64,000 nucleotides of DNA from Hamadaea flava (GTDB lineage: Bacteria; Actinomycetota; Actinomycetes; Mycobacteriales; Micromonosporaceae). The stretch lies in contig NZ_JAMZDZ010000001.1 of assembly GCF_024172085.1 (NCBI RefSeq), positions 3,844,001-3,908,000 of the forward strand, given 5' to 3'. Positions 37,743 through 46,654 of the stretch are shown here, in pieces; positions within the stretch are counted from its first letter, which is position 1, and every line of letters starts with the position of its first letter. Below the pieces are notes generated by a model, which saw nothing but the letters and a program-made list of their open reading frames with translations, searched no databases and had not been told where the DNA came from. The position numbers were made by a program, and so were the translations under genes.

Positions 37743-39623
37743 TTACTCGCCAGGAGTCGTCTTGGCGATCTGCATGAGGAACTCGATGTTCGTCCGCGTC
37801 TGCTTGAGCTTGTCGAGCAGCAGATCCAGCGCGGCCTGCGAGTCCAGCGAGTGCAGAACCTTGCGGAGCTTGTGGACGATCGCCAGCTCCTCCGGCGCCA
37901 TAAGGATCTCTTCCTTCCGCGTACCGGACGGGTCGATGTCGATCGCCGGGAAGATGCGCTTGTCGGCGATCTTCCGGTCGAGCTTCAGCTCCGCGTTGCC
38001 GGTGCCCTTGAACTCCTCGAAGATGACCGTGTCCATCATGGAGCCCGTCTCCACCAGCGCCGTGGCGATGATGGTGAGCGAGCCGCCGTTCTCGATGTTG
38101 CGGGCGGCGCCGAGGAAGCGCTTGGGCGGGTAGAGCGCGGTCGAGTCGATACCGCCGGACAGGATGCGGCCCGACGCCGGCGCGGCCAGGTTGTACGCCC
38201 GGCCGAGGCGGGTGATCGAGTCCAGCAGGACGACCACGTCGTGACCGAGTTCCACCAGGCGCTTCGCGCGCTCGATGGCCAGCTCGGCGACGGTGGTGTG
38301 GTCCGTCGGCGGACGGTCGAAGGTGGAGGCGATGACCTCACCCTTGACCGAGCGCTGCATGTCGGTGACCTCTTCCGGCCGCTCGTCGACGAGCACGACC
38401 ATCAGGTGGGTCTCCGGGTTGTTGTGGGTGATCGCGTTGGCGATCGCCTGCAGCACCATGGTCTTGCCCGCCTTCGGCGGGGACACGATCAGCGCACGCT
38501 GGCCCTTGCCGATCGGCATCACCAGGTCGATGACCCGGGTGGTGAGCACGTTCGGCTCCGTCTCCAGCCGCAGGCGGTCCTGCGGGTAGAGCGGGGTCAG
38601 CTTGTAGAACTCGGGGCGGCGCTTGGCCTCCTCGGCCTCCATGCCGTTGATCGTGTCGAGCCGGACCAGCGGGTTGTACTTGTCCCGACGGCCTTCGCCC
38701 TCACGGGCGGAGCGCACCGCTCCGGTGATCGCGTCACCGCGGCGCAGGCCGTACTTCTTGACCTGCGACATCGCGACGTAGACGTCGTTCGGTCCGGACA
38801 GGTATCCGCTGGTACGGACGAATGCGTAGTTCTCGAGCACGTCGACGATGCCGGCCACCGGGATGAGGACGTCGTCCTCGGCGACCTGCGGCTCCCGAGC
38901 GGAGGAGGACTCCCCGTCACGCTCGTTGCGGCCCCGACGGCGGTCGCGGAAGCGGCTGCGCCGTCCGCGACGGCCACCGTCCTCGTCGTCGTCGTAGTTG
39001 CGGTCGCGGTCGTTGCCACGGTCGCCACGCGGCTTGTCGTCACCGCTGTCGCCCTCGTCGGAGGGCTGATTGCGGTTGCCCCGCTCGCTGCGCTCGGCAC
39101 GCTCGTTCCCGCCCCGCTCGCTGTTGCGCTCGCGGCGGTCCCGGCGCTCACGCTGGGGACGCTCGGTGCCCTCGGACCGGCTCTCCTCCTGGGAGGCCGG
39201 GGCGGCAGCGGACTCGGTCGGCTGCGCGGTCTCCCGCGACCGCTCAGCCGGCGGGCCGGCGGGACGGCTGGCCCGGCGGGAACGCTCCCGCTCGGCCGGA
39301 CGCTCCGCGGGTGCTTCGGTGCTCGGCGCGGCGGCCGCGTCGCGTACCTCAGCTCGCACCTCATCGCGGGTGTTGCCGGCGGTGGCGGCCACCTCGGCGC
39401 GGGGCCGGGGCGTCCCGGCTTGACGCTCCTGAATCGCGGAGATGAGTTCGCCCTTGCGCATCCGGGCGGTGCCCGAGATGCCCAGCGAGGCGGCCATGCT
39501 CTGCAGTTCCGGGAGCAGCATCGCTGTCAGGCCGCTGCCCGACCGGCGGCGCCGGGCGGTGCCGGCGGAGGCGTCGTCAGCGACGGTGGAGACATCCGAC
39601 GTGGTGTCGGTAGTGTCGCTCAA
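37743..39623 (-). CDS. rho: Transcription termination factor Rho with extended N-terminal insert
   Basis: The 626-residue protein has the Rho N-terminal helical domain (about residues 33-70; LPELQSMAASLGISGTARMR) and then an Arg/Glu/Ser-rich, low-complexity insertion of about 190 residues typical of high-GC actinobacteria. The RNA-binding OSB domain (GYLSGPNDVYVAMSQVKKYG) and the ATPase core follow, with P-loop PPKAGKT and Walker B VVVLLDSITRLGRAYN. It is a hexameric RNA helicase that ends transcription. A 311-bp leader precedes it. Confidence 0.97.
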   Translation of the reverse strand: MSDTTDTTSDVSTVADDASAGTARRRRSGSGLTAMLLPELQSMAASLGISGTARMRKGELISAIQERQAGTPRPRAEVAATAGNTRDEVRAEVRDAAAAPSTEAPAERPAERERSRRASRPAGPPAERSRETAQPTESAAAPASQEESRSEGTERPQRERRDRRERNSERGGNERAERSERGNRNQPSDEGDSGDDKPRGDRGNDRDRNYDDDEDGGRRGRRSRFRDRRRGRNERDGESSSAREPQVAEDDVLIPVAGIVDVLENYAFVRTSGYLSGPNDVYVAMSQVKKYGLRRGDAITGAVRSAREGEGRRDKYNPLVRLDTINGMEAEEAKRRPEFYKLTPLYPQDRLRLETEPNVLTTRVIDLVMPIGKGQRALIVSPPKAGKTMVLQAIANAITHNNPETHLMVVLVDERPEEVTDMQRSVKGEVIASTFDRPPTDHTTVAELAIERAKRLVELGHDVVVLLDSITRLGRAYNLAAPASGRILSGGIDSTALYPPKRFLGAARNIENGGSLTIIATALVETGSMMDTVIFEEFKGTGNAELKLDRKIADKRIFPAIDIDPSGTRKEEILMAPEELAIVHKLRKVLHSLDSQAALDLLLDKLKQTRTNIEFLMQIAKTTPGE

Positions 39624-39934
39624 TGGATTCCTTCCCTCGATGGGCCGAGCTGCCCGGATTTGCGTCTGGCGCTGAAGGCTTCAGCGCTCGGCGCGAAGAG
39701 TGGCCGGGCGGCCTGGCGATACACCCGCCCCATCAGAACCTGAGGCAGGGGTTTGTCGCGCAACCGAGCAAATCTTTGCGCAGCGCGGCTTGCGGACGGG
39801 GGTGGGCGGAGACCCGCCATTAACCGTTGGGGAAAGCCGAACCGCCGAAGAACGCTGTCTCGCGGCTGTGCTAGGTCAAAGCCTAGCTAACTCGTGAGAC
39901 CTGCGGCAATAGGGTCCCGCTCGGCGTGTCCAGC
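39624..39934 (-). promoter_or_regulatory. Long rho leader / thrB-rho intergenic region
   Basis: No gene is seen in these 311 bases. The region holds a 19-bp palindrome, GCGCTGAAG-G-CTTCAGCGC (39669-39687), about 46 bases before the rho ATG. It also holds an inverted repeat, CTAGG / CCTAG, at 39871-39886 containing TTGACC in minus-strand sense, a possible -35 box. A long leader would suit autoregulation of rho; nothing here proves it. Confidence 0.45.
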
Positions 39935-40828
39935 TTAGCTCATGAGATGGGCTCCCCGCGAATCGAACCCCAGGTTGTGGCGGATCCAACCGATTCCCAG
40001 GTCGAAACCGGACGGTACCTCGGAAAGCGCCAGGACGGTGGGTCCCGCGCCGGAGACCACAGCCGCCACTCCAGCCTCACGAAGCCGCCGGACCACATCC
40101 GCGGTTCCGGGCATCCCACCCGCCCGGTACGCCTGGTGCAGCCGGTCCTCGGTGGCCGCGTACAGCAGGGCCGGGTCGGCGGTCAGCGCGTGCACGAGAA
40201 GGGCGGAGCGCCCCGCGTTGAAGGCGGCGTCGGCGTGCGGCACGGTGGCGGGCAGCGCCGCTCGGGCGACCGCCGTCAGCCCTTGGACGTCCGGCACGAA
40301 GACGACCGGCTGGACACTCTGGACGGGCGTCATCCTTGCGGCCCGGGCGCGGTGCTCGTCGTCGAGCCAGGCGATCGTGAACCCACCCAGTACGCACGGC
40401 GCGACGTTGTCGGGGTGTCCCTCGATGGCTCCCGCGATCTCCAACGCCAGTTCTTGGTCGGTCTTTCCGGCGAGCGCCTGCGCAAGCGTCACTCCAGCCA
40501 CAATGGCCGCACTGGACGATCCGAGCCCCCGTGCCTGCGGAATCCGGTTCACGCAGCGCAACTCGACCTCCGGCGCAGTCGCCCCGAGCGCCTCGAACGC
40601 CGTACGCATCGAGCGCACGACCAGATGCGACTCGTCGGCGGGCAACTCCCCCGCGCCCTCGCCGGTGATCTCGACCCGGGTCGGCCCGTCCACGACGGTC
40701 GCCGTGACCTCGTCGTAGAGGGTCAGGGCGACGCCCAGGGCGTCGAAGCCGGGGCCGAGGTTGGCGCTGGTGGCGGGGACCCGGACGGTGACCGGGCCAG
40801 GCTGCGGGGAGATCGACACAGCGGTCAT
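39935..40828 (-). CDS. thrB: Homoserine kinase
   Basis: The 297-residue GHMP kinase phosphorylates homoserine for threonine synthesis. The ATP-binding motif is IPQARGLGSSSAA (96-108), the N-terminal VRVPATSANLGPGFDALG is diagnostic, and the C-terminal AVVSGAGPTVLAL is the third GHMP motif. The ATG at 40828 fits the family length; the longer in-frame stretch runs through the divergent neighbour. It is separated from thrC by an MFS gene, unlike the usual hom-thrC-thrB order. Confidence 0.95.
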   Translation of the reverse strand: MTAVSISPQPGPVTVRVPATSANLGPGFDALGVALTLYDEVTATVVDGPTRVEITGEGAGELPADESHLVVRSMRTAFEALGATAPEVELRCVNRIPQARGLGSSSAAIVAGVTLAQALAGKTDQELALEIAGAIEGHPDNVAPCVLGGFTIAWLDDEHRARAARMTPVQSVQPVVFVPDVQGLTAVARAALPATVPHADAAFNAGRSALLVHALTADPALLYAATEDRLHQAYRAGGMPGTADVVRRLREAGVAAVVSGAGPTVLALSEVPSGFDLGIGWIRHNLGFDSRGAHLMS

Positions 40829-40882
40829 CGTAGGTGCGGAACGCCGGTACGATCCTCGCGAACCCACCCCTCGGGAGGAAAC

Positions 40883-41329
40883 GTGTCGGATTACTTTCCG
40901 CTGAACACCTCGTTCCTGATCTCGATGATCCCGGTCCTGCTGACGCTCGTCACCTTCCTCGCCGGGTTCATAGCGGTGATGGCCAATCGGCGGAAGCTGG
41001 GCAAGGCGACCGGCCTGGCCGCGGCGGGCACCGGCGTGTTGACGTTCGGCGCGCTGCTCAACGTCGGCTGGTACATCGTCTCGTTCAACATGCCCGTGAT
41101 CATGCGCGACCTCGAGGTCTCCTACAGCACGATCAGCGTCTGGTACAGCATCGCCGGCCTCTGCCTCGGCGCGGTGCACCTGCTGGGTTTCATCCTTCTG
41201 CTCCTCTCGGTGTTCGCGGGGCGCGCCGCGACTCCGGCGACTCCGGCCGGGACTCCGCCCATCGCTCCGGGCGCGCCCTACAGCCAGTACGCCCCGCCCG
41301 CCGCTCCCGGCTCACCGATCCAAGGCTGA
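40883..41329 (+). CDS. Small four-helix membrane protein with Pro/Ala-rich tail
   Basis: The 148-residue product starts at a GTG with GGGAGGAAAC just upstream. It has about four hydrophobic helices (roughly residues 10-30, 40-62 and 75-115) and ends in a Pro/Ala/Thr/Gly-rich tail containing YSQYAPPAAPG. I do not recognise the family. It is divergent from thrB with a 54-bp gap and ends at a strong bidirectional hairpin. Confidence 0.72.
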   Translation: MSDYFPLNTSFLISMIPVLLTLVTFLAGFIAVMANRRKLGKATGLAAAGTGVLTFGALLNVGWYIVSFNMPVIMRDLEVSYSTISVWYSIAGLCLGAVHLLGFILLLLSVFAGRAATPATPAGTPPIAPGAPYSQYAPPAAPGSPIQG

Positions 41330-41348
41330 CCCAGCCCCGGGCTTTCCT

Positions 41349-41407
41349 GCGGATCACGGTTACGCATGCGATCTTGAGCGGTTTTGCGATGCGTAACCGT
41401 GATCCGC
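41349..41407. terminator. 19-bp perfect inverted repeat between convergent genes
   Basis: GCGGATCACGGTTACGCAT (41349-41367) and its exact reverse complement (41389-41407) flank a 21-base loop. They lie between the small membrane protein and MFS genes, which converge. A bidirectional terminator is likely although no long U-tract follows. Confidence 0.65.
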
Positions 41408-41437
41408 ACGCCATGGAGCTAGGCGGTCGCGAACGAG

Positions 41438-42649
41438 CTAGGCGGTGGCGAGGTCGCCGCGGGCGATCCGTCGAGTGGCGAACCGCCAGCCGGCGGCGTA
41501 CGCGAGAGTCGTGAGCGCGCATCCGGCGACGAGCATCCTGGTGTCCACCGAGTCGACGAGCAGCCCGGCGACGAACTGCGACGCCGTCACCGCGATCATG
41601 GCGATCATCGTGTCGGTCGCGCCGATCCGGCCGCGCAGCTCGTCCGGCACCGACCGCTGGATGGCGTACGCGCTCATGACCCAGTTGCCCCCACCGGCGG
41701 CGTGCGCCACGAAGATGCCGAGCAGCGCGAGCGGGAACCAGTCGACCGCCGCCACCCCCAGGTACGCCACTCCGTAGCAGGCCATCGAGATGGAAAGTCC
41801 TGGTAGGAGCCACTCGGTCCGGTTCAGCACCCGCCGCAGGACGAACGGGCCGAGAAGCGAGCCGAGGCCGCGGACGGCGTACATCAGGCCGACGCCCATC
41901 GCCCCGACGCCGTAGTGCAGGGCGAGCAGCGGGAAGGCCACCAGGAGCCCGTTGCCGACGCCGACCGCTGCCTTCACGGTCACGAGCGAGACGAGGCGCG
42001 GTCGGCGGCGCAGGTAGGCCATCGCCTCCCGGATCGCCGGCCAGGCGTCGGACCGGTCGGCGGTCGCCACGGCGACCTGGGTCGGCTGATGGATCCCCCA
42101 GCTCAGTGCGGCCGAGGTCGCCAACAGGATCGCGACTGCGCCGAAGCACACGTACGGCGAGACGAGGCTCGCGAGCACACCGCCCAGAGAGGACCCGACG
42201 ACCGTCATCGTGCCCCAGGTCGACCCGGCGACGGCCATGGCGGCGGACAGCTCGTTCGGCTGGACCAGATTGGGCAGCGCCGAGTTCGCGGCCGGGCCGA
42301 AGAACGCCTTCGCGCTCGCGAGGACGGCGATCGCCACCGCCGCGAGCGGCCCCGCCCAGTGGCCGCGTACGAAGAACATGCCGCACACAGCGACACAGGC
42401 CGCCAGGTTGGCGACGATCATCATGCGCTTGCGGTCCACCCGGTCCGCCACGGTCCCCGCGTACGGCAGCAGCAACGCGACGACGCCGGTGTCCACGGCG
42501 AGCACGACCCCGCCCCAGAAGCCGCCGCCGGTGAGGTCGGTGAGAAGCGCCAGGACCGGGACCATGAGGAACCAGTCGGCGCCGTTGGTGATCAGCTGAG
42601 CGAGGAAAAGCCGGCGGAAGTCACGGTTTTGCGTTAGGAGCGCACGCAC
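41438..42649 (-). CDS. Major facilitator superfamily transporter
   Basis: The 403-residue protein has twelve predicted transmembrane helices and the loop-2 motif DRVDRKR (about residues 68-74). Its start, NRDFRRLFLAQLITNGADWF, is typical of the EntS/MefA-like exporter branch. The substrate is unknown. It starts with GTG 26 bp after thrC and is probably co-transcribed with it, so export of an amino-acid-related compound is conceivable but unsupported. Confidence 0.88.
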   Translation of the reverse strand: MRALLTQNRDFRRLFLAQLITNGADWFLMVPVLALLTDLTGGGFWGGVVLAVDTGVVALLLPYAGTVADRVDRKRMMIVANLAACVAVCGMFFVRGHWAGPLAAVAIAVLASAKAFFGPAANSALPNLVQPNELSAAMAVAGSTWGTMTVVGSSLGGVLASLVSPYVCFGAVAILLATSAALSWGIHQPTQVAVATADRSDAWPAIREAMAYLRRRPRLVSLVTVKAAVGVGNGLLVAFPLLALHYGVGAMGVGLMYAVRGLGSLLGPFVLRRVLNRTEWLLPGLSISMACYGVAYLGVAAVDWFPLALLGIFVAHAAGGGNWVMSAYAIQRSVPDELRGRIGATDTMIAMIAVTASQFVAGLLVDSVDTRMLVAGCALTTLAYAAGWRFATRRIARGDLATA

Positions 42650-42675
42650 TCCAGCACCTTACAAGGACAGGTGCC

Positions 42676-43725
42676 TCAGGCAAGATCCAGGGCCTTGGCC
42701 GCCGTGAGCCCGTCCAGCGCGATCGTGGTCGGCGCGGGCGCGGTGGAGATCGCCCACTCCGGGTCCTTCAGACCGTGGCCGGTCACGGTGCACACGATGG
42801 TCGAGCCCGCGGGCAGCAGCCCCTTGTCCGCCGACTGCATCAGGCCCGCGACGCTCGCGGCGCTGCCCAGCTCGACGAACACGCCCACCTCACGCGCCAG
42901 CAGGCGGTACGCCGAAAGGATCTCCCGGTCGGTGACGCTCGAGATCAGTCCACCGGACTCGTCTCGCGCCTCGACGGCCTTGGTCCACGAGGCGGGATTG
43001 CCGATCCGGATCGCCGTCGCGATCGTCGACGGGTGCTCGACGACGTTGCCGGTGACGAGCGGGGCCGCGCCGGCGGCCTGGAAGCCGAACATCTTCGGAC
43101 GGCGGGTCGTGTTGCCGGCCGCGAAGTCCTCCGAATACCCCATCCAGTACGCGCTGATGTTGCCGGCGTTGCCGACCGGCAGGCAGTGGATGTCGGGGGC
43201 ATCGCCGAGCGCCTCGACGATCTCGAAGGCGGCCGTCTTCTGGCCGTGCAGGCGGTCGATGTTCACCGAGTTCACCAGCGCGACCGGGTAGTCGACGGCG
43301 AGCTTGCTGGCCAGCGCCAGGCAGTCGTCGAAGTTTCCGGTCACCTGCAGCAGCTTGGCGCCGTGCACGAGCGCCTGGGCGAGCTTGCCCAGGGCGATCT
43401 TGCCCTGCGGCACCAGGACGGCACACGTGATGCCCGCCCGAGCCGCGTACGCCGCCGCGCTGGCGCTGGTGTTGCCGGTGGAGGCGCAGATGATGGCCTT
43501 CGCGCCCTGCTCGACGGCCTTGGAGACGGCGACGGTCATGCCGCGGTCCTTGAACGAGCCGGTCGGGTTCGCGCCCTCGACCTTCAGGTAGACGTCGCAT
43601 CCGGTGCGGCCGGACAACACCGGCGCGGGGACCAGCGGCGTGTTCCCCTCATGCAGAGTGATCACGGGCGTGGCCGCCGAGACAGGCAGCCGGTCCCGAT
43701 AGCGATCGATCAATCCACGCCACAT
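42676..43725 (-). CDS. thrC: Threonine synthase
   Basis: The 349-residue PLP enzyme converts O-phosphohomoserine to threonine. The PLP lysine is in [11 protein letters not shown] (Lys59), and the phosphate-binding loop and [10 protein letters not shown] are present. ATG 43725 is preceded by GAGGAGACC; the upstream in-frame start at 43749 lies before that ribosome-binding site. A four-gene toxin module separates it from hom. Confidence 0.95.
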   Translation of the reverse strand: MWRGLIDRYRDRLPVSAATPVITLHEGNTPLVPAPVLSGRTGCDVYLKVEGANPTGSFKDRGMTVAVSKAVEQGAKAIICASTGNTSASAAAYAARAGITCAVLVPQGKIALGKLAQALVHGAKLLQVTGNFDDCLALASKLAVDYPVALVNSVNIDRLHGQKTAAFEIVEALGDAPDIHCLPVGNAGNISAYWMGYSEDFAAGNTTRRPKMFGFQAAGAAPLVTGNVVEHPSTIATAIRIGNPASWTKAVEARDESGGLISSVTDREILSAYRLLAREVGVFVELGSAASVAGLMQSADKGLLPAGSTIVCTVTGHGLKDPEWAISTAPAPTTIALDGLTAAKALDLA

Positions 43726-43833
43726 GCTGGTCTCCTCACACAGAGTCACAGGCTAGCCTGCCTGCTCAACGCTCGGATCACCAGTCGGTTCCACCCTCCG
43801 GGAAGAGCCCGCGCCCTTCCCGGAAGGTGCTGG

Positions 43834-44451
43834 TCACGCCCCGAGCGAAGTGATCTCGGCCGGATCGAACCCGGTCTGCTCGCAGAAGTCCGCGACGGTC
43901 CGGGCCGGATCGCCGGGATCACGCTGGTAGAGGGTAACGGAGTGGACCTTCGGGTCGGCCGACCCGAGGAAGGCCAGCGTCTGACCGGTACCGATCTGGA
44001 AGACCAGCACCGGCAGAGCCACGTCGCCCGTCTTCACGGTGTCGAACAGCGCCCGGAGGAAGTCGCCCAGCCGGACCGTCGACCAGTCGATCCTGGCGAT
44101 CGCTCGCGCCTGGCCGAAGGTCTCCCACTGCTTGACGTCGAGCATCCGGAAGCGCGGCGCGGGCCACGGCTCCCGGGCGTCGAGCTGGCCCGCGATCTTG
44201 CCGAGGAACTCCCGTACGCGCGACTCGTCGTGCCGGGTGTCGACGGCGTCCTCGCCCAGCAGCACAGACGATCCGAGGGCCTGGCCGATCGCCTCGCGGT
44301 AGACGGCCGGGCCGCTGCGGAAGAAGTCGTATTCGATCATCCGCCCGACGATCTCGGCCGCGTCCTCGTCGGACAGGTCCGGGTAGTAGTTCGTCAGGTA
44401 GAGGATCTGGTTCAGCGTTCCACGCCAGACCTCATCGGTCATCGAGCTCAC
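43834..44451 (-). CDS. Putative immunity protein of the adjacent toxin
   Basis: The product is about 205 residues, helical in its first half, with no signal peptide or membrane segment and no family that I recognise. The GTG at 44451 overlaps the toxin stop (GTGA). The gene directly follows a secreted-toxin-like gene, the usual place for a cognate immunity gene, and is acidic. In-frame starts at 44457 (GTG) and 44442 (ATG) are alternatives. The immunity function is inferred from position alone. Confidence 0.6.
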   Translation of the reverse strand: MSSMTDEVWRGTLNQILYLTNYYPDLSDEDAAEIVGRMIEYDFFRSGPAVYREAIGQALGSSVLLGEDAVDTRHDESRVREFLGKIAGQLDAREPWPAPRFRMLDVKQWETFGQARAIARIDWSTVRLGDFLRALFDTVKTGDVALPVLVFQIGTGQTLAFLGSADPKVHSVTLYQRDPGDPARTVADFCEQTGFDPAEITSLGA

Positions 44452-45788
44452 CGCCACAGGTCTTCCTTCAGGTTTTCAGGTTTGAGGCCCTGGGCGAGCA
44501 ACTCGTCGCGGGCCTGGGCATGGTGGGCGACGGTCGGCTGGTAGTGCCCGCTGCTGTTGTTCATGCCGGTGACCACACCATTCTTCACGGTCAGCTCACC
44601 GGCGCTCGCCACGGGCTGGCCGCCCAGGAAGCTGGAGTGGTGGAAGTCACCGACTCCGTGGTAGTTACTCGCGAAGAGGTTGCCGTTCTCGTCCATGACG
44701 AAGACCGCCCGGCCCGCACCGTTGTGGGCCGATCCGCCGGAGGTCGAGTCGAACAGGCTGCCGTCGCTGGCCCGGCGCAGTTTGCCTTCGCTGTCGACGA
44801 CGAGCCGGAACTGCTCACGCCCCGCCTCGTCGAAGTACCGCACGCCGTTGCTCGGAATCCCGAAGAGCCGCGAGGCCTCGGCGGCGTCGGTCTCGTTCGC
44901 GTACTTGCCGAGCAGGTTGCGCGGGTAGAGCGGACCGTTCGCCGGGCCGGTTCGCGGCCCTGGTATCTCGCCGGGCTTCAGCGGCGGCGGGCCGTCGGCG
45001 TTGCGGGTCAGCGGGTTGCTGCGGCCGAGCTTCTTCAACAACTCCTTGAGCTGTTCCAGGATCTCGCCGAGCTTCTTGACCATCGGGGTGAGCTTCTTGA
45101 GGCTCGACAGCAGGGCCCGGACAAACTTCTGAATCTTGTTCACCCAGGTCGTCACCAGGCTGACCACCTGGCCGATGACGACCGGTGTGGCCAGACCCAG
45201 CGTCAGGCCCGCCTCAGCCAGCCACTGCGGCAGCCGGGCGGCGAGCGTCCCGATGAACTGCGCGATCAGGTCCCGGACGATGCCCCGGACCAGGCCGACG
45301 ATCAGGCCCGCGCCCATCACCGCGTAGTGAATGCCGTGGGCGGCCTTGCTGATGCCCTCCATGACGTTCAGGTGGCCGCTCGCGTGACCCCGGTACGCGT
45401 CCCCGGAGTCCCCCAGCCACTCGGCCGTCTCGATCCGCAGCGCGTCGGCGTAGTACTTCTGCGCGTCGAGGGTGTACTTGGCGACGTTCTCCCAGGTCTG
45501 GGCGTGGGCGGAGATCTCGTCGGGGTTGCCGGCGAGCCAGTCGAGCGCCTCCTTGAGCGGCTTGACGTGCTCCATCAACCAGGACACGCCCCACGCGACC
45601 AGCGACCCCAGCGGGTCGATGACCATGCCGAGGACGTCGAGCGCGCCGCCGACGGTGCCGAGCGTGCCGTCGACCCAGCTGTCGTTCTTGATGCCGTTGG
45701 AGATCTGTGCGGCGTCCTCGATCAAGCCGAGGCCGGTGTACCAGGTGGTAGACGATTGAGTCTGAGCTACGAGCGGATTTCCCGTCAC
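44448..45788 (-). CDS. Polymorphic toxin with WXG-like N-terminus and IQM-like C-terminal domain
   Basis: The 446-residue protein has an N-terminal helical, WXG100/PPE-like export part (residues about 1-130, with AEWLGDSGDAYRGH), two hydrophobic helices, a Lys/Leu-rich amphipathic region (225-260) and a Pro/Gly linker (265-290). The C-terminal domain (about 300-446) contains VFVMDENGNLFAS, FHHSSFLGGQPV, AGELTVKNGVV and SGHYQPT. From memory these match the conserved part of plant IQM proteins, which also read HSSFLAGG and SGHYxPT. It is probably secreted by an ESX-type system. It is flanked by EspC- and YbaB-like genes upstream and a putative immunity gene downstream. The catalytic activity is unknown. 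Confidence 0.65.
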   Translation of the reverse strand: MTGNPLVAQTQSSTTWYTGLGLIEDAAQISNGIKNDSWVDGTLGTVGGALDVLGMVIDPLGSLVAWGVSWLMEHVKPLKEALDWLAGNPDEISAHAQTWENVAKYTLDAQKYYADALRIETAEWLGDSGDAYRGHASGHLNVMEGISKAAHGIHYAVMGAGLIVGLVRGIVRDLIAQFIGTLAARLPQWLAEAGLTLGLATPVVIGQVVSLVTTWVNKIQKFVRALLSSLKKLTPMVKKLGEILEQLKELLKKLGRSNPLTRNADGPPPLKPGEIPGPRTGPANGPLYPRNLLGKYANETDAAEASRLFGIPSNGVRYFDEAGREQFRLVVDSEGKLRRASDGSLFDSTSGGSAHNGAGRAVFVMDENGNLFASNYHGVGDFHHSSFLGGQPVASAGELTVKNGVVTGMNNSSGHYQPTVAHHAQARDELLAQGLKPENLKEDLWR

Positions 45789-46129
45789 AGGGCCAGCTCG
45801 ATTCCGGGATGACGCGCGGTGATCGCGGTCGTCGCCTGCTCCCGGGCCAGATCGGTGGTCTGCGTGCTGGTCGCAGCGGTACGCAGCTTCTCCGCCGTCT
45901 CCTCCAGCGAGGAGACCGACTCGGCCAGCGCCGAGTTGGCGATCATGAAGATCGGGCTCAGGATGGCCGGCAGGAACTGGCAGAGCTGCCCATAAGCCTC
46001 GGTGCTCATGGTGACCTCTTGAATGGCGCCCTTCGCCGTCTCCATGGCCGAGGCGATGTTCTGCACCGTGCCGGCGTGCTGTTGGACGACGGCGATCGGG
46101 AACTGCACGACCTGTCCGTCACCGGCCAT
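45785..46129 (-). CDS. EspC-like type VII secretion-associated protein
   Basis: The product is about 114 residues, all helical, with an IAxAMxTAK stretch and a heptad-rich C-terminus. The pattern fits the EspC/DUF2580-like small substrates or chaperones encoded beside ESX-secreted toxins. The ATG at 46129 has GGACGGCGGTGG upstream and overlaps the YbaB-like gene by 11 bp; the stop overlaps the toxin start (ATGA). It probably helps export of the toxin as a helical partner. Confidence 0.65.
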   Translation of the reverse strand: MAGDGQVVQFPIAVVQQHAGTVQNIASAMETAKGAIQEVTMSTEAYGQLCQFLPAILSPIFMIANSALAESVSSLEETAEKLRTAATSTQTTDLAREQATTAITARHPGIELAL

Positions 46130-46526
46130 GGCGGCCACCGCCGTCCTGGCCGTCCTCGGCCGGCTGCGGGAACCTTGTGTCGAACGAGTGGATGACCGCG
46201 CGGCCGGTCTCGGTGTCCGCGCCCACGGTGGCCTGGACCTCCTCGGCGACCTGCTGCGACAGCTTCGCCTGCGCCTTGCGCATCACGCCCAGGATCTCGG
46301 CGGCCAGGTCGGCGCCGCGCAACCGCTGGACCCGATCGTCGAGTTCGAGCTTCTCCACCTGGCCCGATGCGCCTACGGTCACGCGGATCGAGCCGTCGTT
46401 GCTCTCCGCCTTGCCGGTCAGCGAAGCGACCCGCGACGAAAGCTGCGCCGCTCTCGCCGCCTGTTCGCTCACTCCCGCGGACCAGCTCTCGAGCCACTCC
46501 TCGGCTGCGTCGATGTTCTGGAACAT
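46119..46526 (-). CDS. YbaB/EbfC-family protein of the toxin operon
   Basis: The 135-residue protein has the YbaB pattern: N-terminal helix, a SIRVTVGASGQVEKLELDD beta-hairpin (about residues 45-65) and a long C-terminal helix. YbaB-like proteins bind DNA, but copies inside ESX toxin operons are common and their role there is unknown. The ATG at 46526 is preceded by GAGGGG; earlier in-frame residues are not family-like. It is the first gene of a four-gene coupled module. Confidence 0.7.
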   Translation of the reverse strand: MFQNIDAAEEWLESWSAGVSEQAARAAQLSSRVASLTGKAESNDGSIRVTVGASGQVEKLELDDRVQRLRGADLAAEILGVMRKAQAKLSQQVAEEVQATVGADTETGRAVIHSFDTRFPQPAEDGQDGGGRHGR

Positions 46527-46654
46527 CGCCCCAACCCCTCCCCTCGGTCGAACCAACGTCGAGAACCCTAGGCAGGCCCGATGAAGATCCGCAAACCTCA
46601 TTCACCAAGCCTGTGGATAACCGGCCGAGCGGGGGATGAGTCGTTACCGAGCGT

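Noticed and set aside
39926-41329. 467-codon plus-strand frame over thrB and the small membrane protein
   Set aside because: The first two thirds are antisense to thrB; only the part from the GTG at 40883 is a real gene.
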